From assembly GCF_002770725.1 (NCBI RefSeq), contig NZ_NQVN01000024.1:1-64000 (forward strand): DNA of 64,000 bases, read 5' to 3'. The notes below the pieces were generated by a model. It saw nothing but the letters and a program-made list of their open reading frames with translations. It was not told the DNA's origin and did not search any database. This document shows, piece by piece, positions 62,301 through 64,000 of the stretch. The position numbers and the translations under genes were made by a program. The DNA comes from Pleomorphomonas carboxyditropha (GTDB lineage: Bacteria > Pseudomonadota > Alphaproteobacteria > Rhizobiales > Pleomorphomonadaceae). How positions within the stretch are numbered: the first letter of the stretch is position 1; every line of letters begins with the position of its first letter.

Positions 62301-62837
62301 GGCCGTCTCCGGGTGCAGACCTGGGCCCAGTTCTCGGCTTCGGTGAAGCGGGGGGCGGCGGCCGGCCGGCTCGCCGGCACCATCGTCGCCAAGCAGGAAC
62401 GCAAGACGCGCACCGGCAACAAGATGGGCATCATCGGCATTTCCGATCCGACGGGCCAGTACGAGGCGGTGATCTTCTCGGAAGGCCTTGCCCATTTCCG
62501 CAGCCTGCTCGAGCCCGGGCAGTCGGTGATCCTCCTGGTCAACGCCGAGGACAAGCCGGAAGGCATCTCGGTGCGCATCGACTCCGTGGAGCCTCTCGAC
62601 CAGGCGGCCGGCAAGTTGCAGAACGCCCTGCGCATCTTCCTGCGCGGCGCCGAGCCGCTGGCCGCGCTCCGCGACGTGCTGAAGCCCGGCGGGGAGGGCG
62701 ACGTGTCGCTGATCGTGCTCGGCGACCAGGGGCGGGGCGAGGTCGAGGTAAAGCTGCCGGGCGGCTACCGGGTGTCGCCGCAGCTCGCCGGCGCGCTCAG
62801 GGCGGTCGACGGCGTGGTGGATGTCGAGCTGGCCTGA
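59385..62837 (+). CDS. dnaE: DNA polymerase III alpha subunit
   Basis: This 1150-residue replicative polymerase has domains in order: PHP (FIHLRVHSAYSLLEGALPLV), polymerase palm with catalytic Asp in PDFDIDFCQDRREEVI and PVGPGRGSGAGSLVAFSL, fingers with YGIIVYQEQVMQIAQILSGY, tandem HhH, and a C-terminal OB fold (AGTIVAKQERKTRTGNKMGI). Length is normal for alphaproteobacterial DnaE1, and the lack of an ImuB/ImuA neighbour argues against DnaE2. Confidence 0.97.
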   Translation: MIGDVGFIHLRVHSAYSLLEGALPLVKALKLAVADNQPALAITDSGNLFCALEFSEKAIEKGLQPIIGCQMAVDFGDDSADRRRPGGLPQALPSIVLLAATAEGFANLTVLMSRSFLESEPGAPANLPIGRFEGLTGGIIALTGGPGGPVDKAIAAGLMPQAESRLSLLEELFGDRLYVELQRHGTPEEVMVEPHLVELAYARGLPLVATNECYFPTRADYEAHDALIAISEGRMVAEDDRRRLTEEHYFKSRAEMQTLFADLPEALENTIEIARRCTVRAPKRKPLLPRFAGADVDDVAAAEAAEAAELARQAWEGLAHRIESHGLAPGLALEDYHKRLEFELGIITRMKFPGYFLIVADFIKWAKAHGIPVGPGRGSGAGSLVAFSLTITDLDPLRFALLFERFLNPERVSMPDFDIDFCQDRREEVIRYVQDKYGRGQVAQIITFGSLQARAVLRDVGRVLQMSYGQVDKLCKLVPQNPAHPVTLVQALEDEPRLKEAREDPVVDRLIDISIKLEGLYRHASTHAAGIVIGDRPLDQLVPLYRDPRSDMPVTQYNMKWVESTGLIKFDFLGLKTLTVLRRAVDLIERKGVKIDLSALPLDDPKTYELLTRGETVGVFQLESMGMRKAISDIKPDRFEDIIALVALYRPGPMANIPVYGARKFGLEKPDYLYPSIEPVLKETYGIIVYQEQVMQIAQILSGYSLGEADLLRRAMGKKIKAEMDKQRVRFVDGAVERGVDKALADTIFDLLAKFADYGFNKSHAAAYALVAYQTAYLKANHPVEFMAASMTLELTNTDKLNDFRREAIRLGITVEPPSVNRSDVVFEVDGKHILYALAAVKGVGQAAVEHIVAERGDKPFRSISDFASRINPKAMNKRILEALTSAGAFDCLEPNRNRLFQGLDGVMAAAAHRLEQQESGQNELFGGGGEPEPVRLPAVANWLPEEKLQREHTAIGFYLSAHPLDAYEALLGRLRVQTWAQFSASVKRGAAAGRLAGTIVAKQERKTRTGNKMGIIGISDPTGQYEAVIFSEGLAHFRSLLEPGQSVILLVNAEDKPEGISVRIDSVEPLDQAAGKLQNALRIFLRGAEPLAALRDVLKPGGEGDVSLIVLGDQGRGEVEVKLPGGYRVSPQLAGALRAVDGVVDVELA

Positions 62838-62867
62838 GCCGGTGGCAGGCCGTTGTCCCCTCAGGAG

Positions 62868-63548
62868 TCAGCGGCCGTCGAGATCCTGCCGCACGGCGGC
62901 GAAGACGGCGCGGAACATCTCCGGCGTCAAGACGCCGGTGCTCGTGTTGTAGCGCGAGCAGTGATAGCTGTCGTAGAGGCGGACGCCGGGCAGGCCGTCG
63001 AGCGTATGGACGGCGCCATGGGCAAACTTGTGGCGGGCAAGCGGCACCCGCAGCGTCTTCAGCAACTGGTCGTGGGCGATCTTGCCGAGGGCTATGATGG
63101 CGGAAAGCCGCGAGAAGCTCGCCATCGTCGCGGCAAAGAAGCGCCGGCAGGTGTTGATCTCGTCGGTGGTCGGCTTGTTCTCCGGCGGCACGCAGCGCAC
63201 GGCGTTGCAGATGGCGGCATCGATCAGCTCGAGGCCGTCATCGGGATCGGCGCGATAGACGCCGCGCGCAAAGCCGAAGTCGATCATGGTGTCGTAGAGA
63301 AGATCGCCGGCGTAATCGCCCGTGAATGGCCTGCCTGTACGGTTGGCGCCGCGAAGCCCCGGGGCAAGCCCGGCGATCAGCAAACGGGCGTCCGACGTTC
63401 CGAAGGTCGGAACCGGCGCATTGAACCAGTCGGGATGGGCGGCCCGCTGGACATGCCGAAAACCGGCGAGGCGAGGGCACAGGCCACAGTCCCGGTCGGG
63501 CTCCACCGGCTGCCCCGCGTATTCGGCAAGCGTTCCACGGCTCAGCAT
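62868..63548 (-). CDS. Uracil-DNA glycosylase, family 5-like
   Basis: This 226-residue repair enzyme has a CGLCPRLAGFR opening with Fe-S-type cysteines. Motif A is LIAGLAPGLRGANRTGRPFT with Ala-Pro-Gly instead of the Asp/Asn of other families, and then GDYAGDLLYDTMID. AICNAVRCVPPENKP and DSYHCSRYNTSTGVLTPEMF carry further cysteines and the motif B region. These are features of type 5 UDG (UdgB). ATG 63548 has AGGAG upstream. Convergent with dnaE. Confidence 0.88.
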   Translation of the reverse strand: MLSRGTLAEYAGQPVEPDRDCGLCPRLAGFRHVQRAAHPDWFNAPVPTFGTSDARLLIAGLAPGLRGANRTGRPFTGDYAGDLLYDTMIDFGFARGVYRADPDDGLELIDAAICNAVRCVPPENKPTTDEINTCRRFFAATMASFSRLSAIIALGKIAHDQLLKTLRVPLARHKFAHGAVHTLDGLPGVRLYDSYHCSRYNTSTGVLTPEMFRAVFAAVRQDLDGR

Positions 63549-63779
63549 GCGAATCTCCTGCGCCCTGCTTCGGCAAGGCAGCGGGTATATAGCGCTTCCA
63601 CGGCGGCGGCGCGAAAAACCGCGCGCCCGTCGCAGAACGCGGGGGCGAAGATTGCGACGACTGGCGTTTGTCCGGGAAATGACCGGTGTCCAACCGCCGT
63701 CACCGACGACGGCAAAGCGTCGGCGCGGGACCGGCAGCAGCCCGAAATGCCGGACGACAAGCATCCGGCACTTCAGCCT

Positions 63780-64000
63780 TTAGTCCTCGTCGTTCGCTCC
63801 CGACCGCTCGACAGGGCGGGCCGGCCGCTCGTTGGGGTCGCGGCTGATACGCGCGGCGAGATTGGCGAGGTCGATGAAATGATCGGCCTGGCGGCGCAAC
63901 TCGTCGGCCACCATCGCCGGCTGAGTCTGCAACGTCGAGACGACCGAAACCTTACGCCCCTTGCGCTGGATGGCCTCAACCAGCGAGCGAAAATCGCCGT
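63780..64000 (-). CDS. NYN-domain (LabA-like/PIN-related) protein, C-terminal part
   Basis: The minus strand is open from the window edge to a TAA at 63780-63782, encoding 72 residues. It starts GDFRSLVEAIQRKGRKVSVV and continues with STLQTQPAMVADELRRQADH and FIDLANL. GDF near a SLV helix followed by a G-K-V strand is the third acidic motif of NYN/LabA domains, a predicted metal-dependent RNase fold. The tail is polar (RDPNERPARPVERSGANDED). The rest lies beyond the right edge. Confidence 0.8.
   Translation of the reverse strand, partial: GDFRSLVEAIQRKGRKVSVVSTLQTQPAMVADELRRQADHFIDLANLAARISRDPNERPARPVERSGANDED

Noticed and set aside
1-64000. CRISPR arrays, insertion sequences, rRNA genes, further tRNAs
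   Set aside because: No regularly spaced repeats, transposase genes or rRNA sequence seen; only the single tRNA-Lys is convincing.

Overview
The window is GC-rich DNA (visibly in the mid-to-high 60s % G+C) from an alphaproteobacterium, most likely of the order Hyphomicrobiales (Rhizobiales). The chromosomal block dgt-argS-SPOR-nagZ-scpAB-tatABC-serS-surE-pcm-nlpD followed by yajC-secDF has the order seen in that group. An ExoR-like Sel1 protein and two copies of a dispersed palindrome point the same way. A nitrogen-fixing, hydrogen-recycling genus such as Pleomorphomonas would fit, but the genus is inference only.

Region 1 (1-9250) is the right part of an integrated phage-like element. It holds two small unknown genes, an HNH endonuclease, a large terminase, and an HK97-type portal, protease and capsid. 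Head-completion and tail-terminator-type genes follow, then a YecR-like lipoprotein and a 61-residue unknown. No tail tube, tape-measure or host-specificity gene follows. The element stops at the 3' end of a tRNA-Lys gene (9252-9327, minus), the probable attachment site. A capsid-forming satellite or a deleted prophage are the main explanations; the left half lies outside the window.

Region 2 (9630-33080) is core chromosome. It contains an MFS transporter, a quinone oxidoreductase, ErpA, dGTPase, ArgRS, a SPOR protein, NagZ, ScpAB, TatABC, SerRS, SurE, Pcm, an NlpD-like LysM/M23 lipoprotein, an apparently inserted oxidoreductase gene of lower GC, a lipoprotein and a DUF815 ATPase. It ends with the operon yajC-secD-secF followed by homologues of the mitochondrial complex I assembly factors NDUFAF3 (Mth938-like) and NDUFAF6 (squalene/phytoene synthase fold without its Asp motifs).

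Region 3 (33079-54021, all minus strand) is a 22-gene hydrogenase-related block. Read in the direction of transcription it is hupSLCDFGHIJK, hypABFCDE, then a six-gene complex I-like module (hyfB, C, E, F, G and I homologues). The hup-hyp part encodes a complete membrane-bound group 1 uptake [NiFe]-hydrogenase and its maturation machinery. The six-gene module resembles hydrogenase-4, but its large subunit has Ser in place of both L1 cysteines and no DPCxxC motif, so it should not bind NiFe. It belongs to the Ehr (energy-converting hydrogenase related) class, whose reaction is not established.

Region 4 (54300-64000) has an ArsC/YffB-like protein, SelO, an AT-rich gene-poor stretch with a perfect palindrome, ExoR, exonuclease III, a small membrane protein, DnaE, a family 5 uracil-DNA glycosylase, and the C-terminal end of a NYN-domain protein cut by the window edge.

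The most interesting items are the cysteine-less Ehr module lying tail-to-tail with two complex I assembly-factor homologues, and the head-only phage element with a repeat-rich AT island at its right end.
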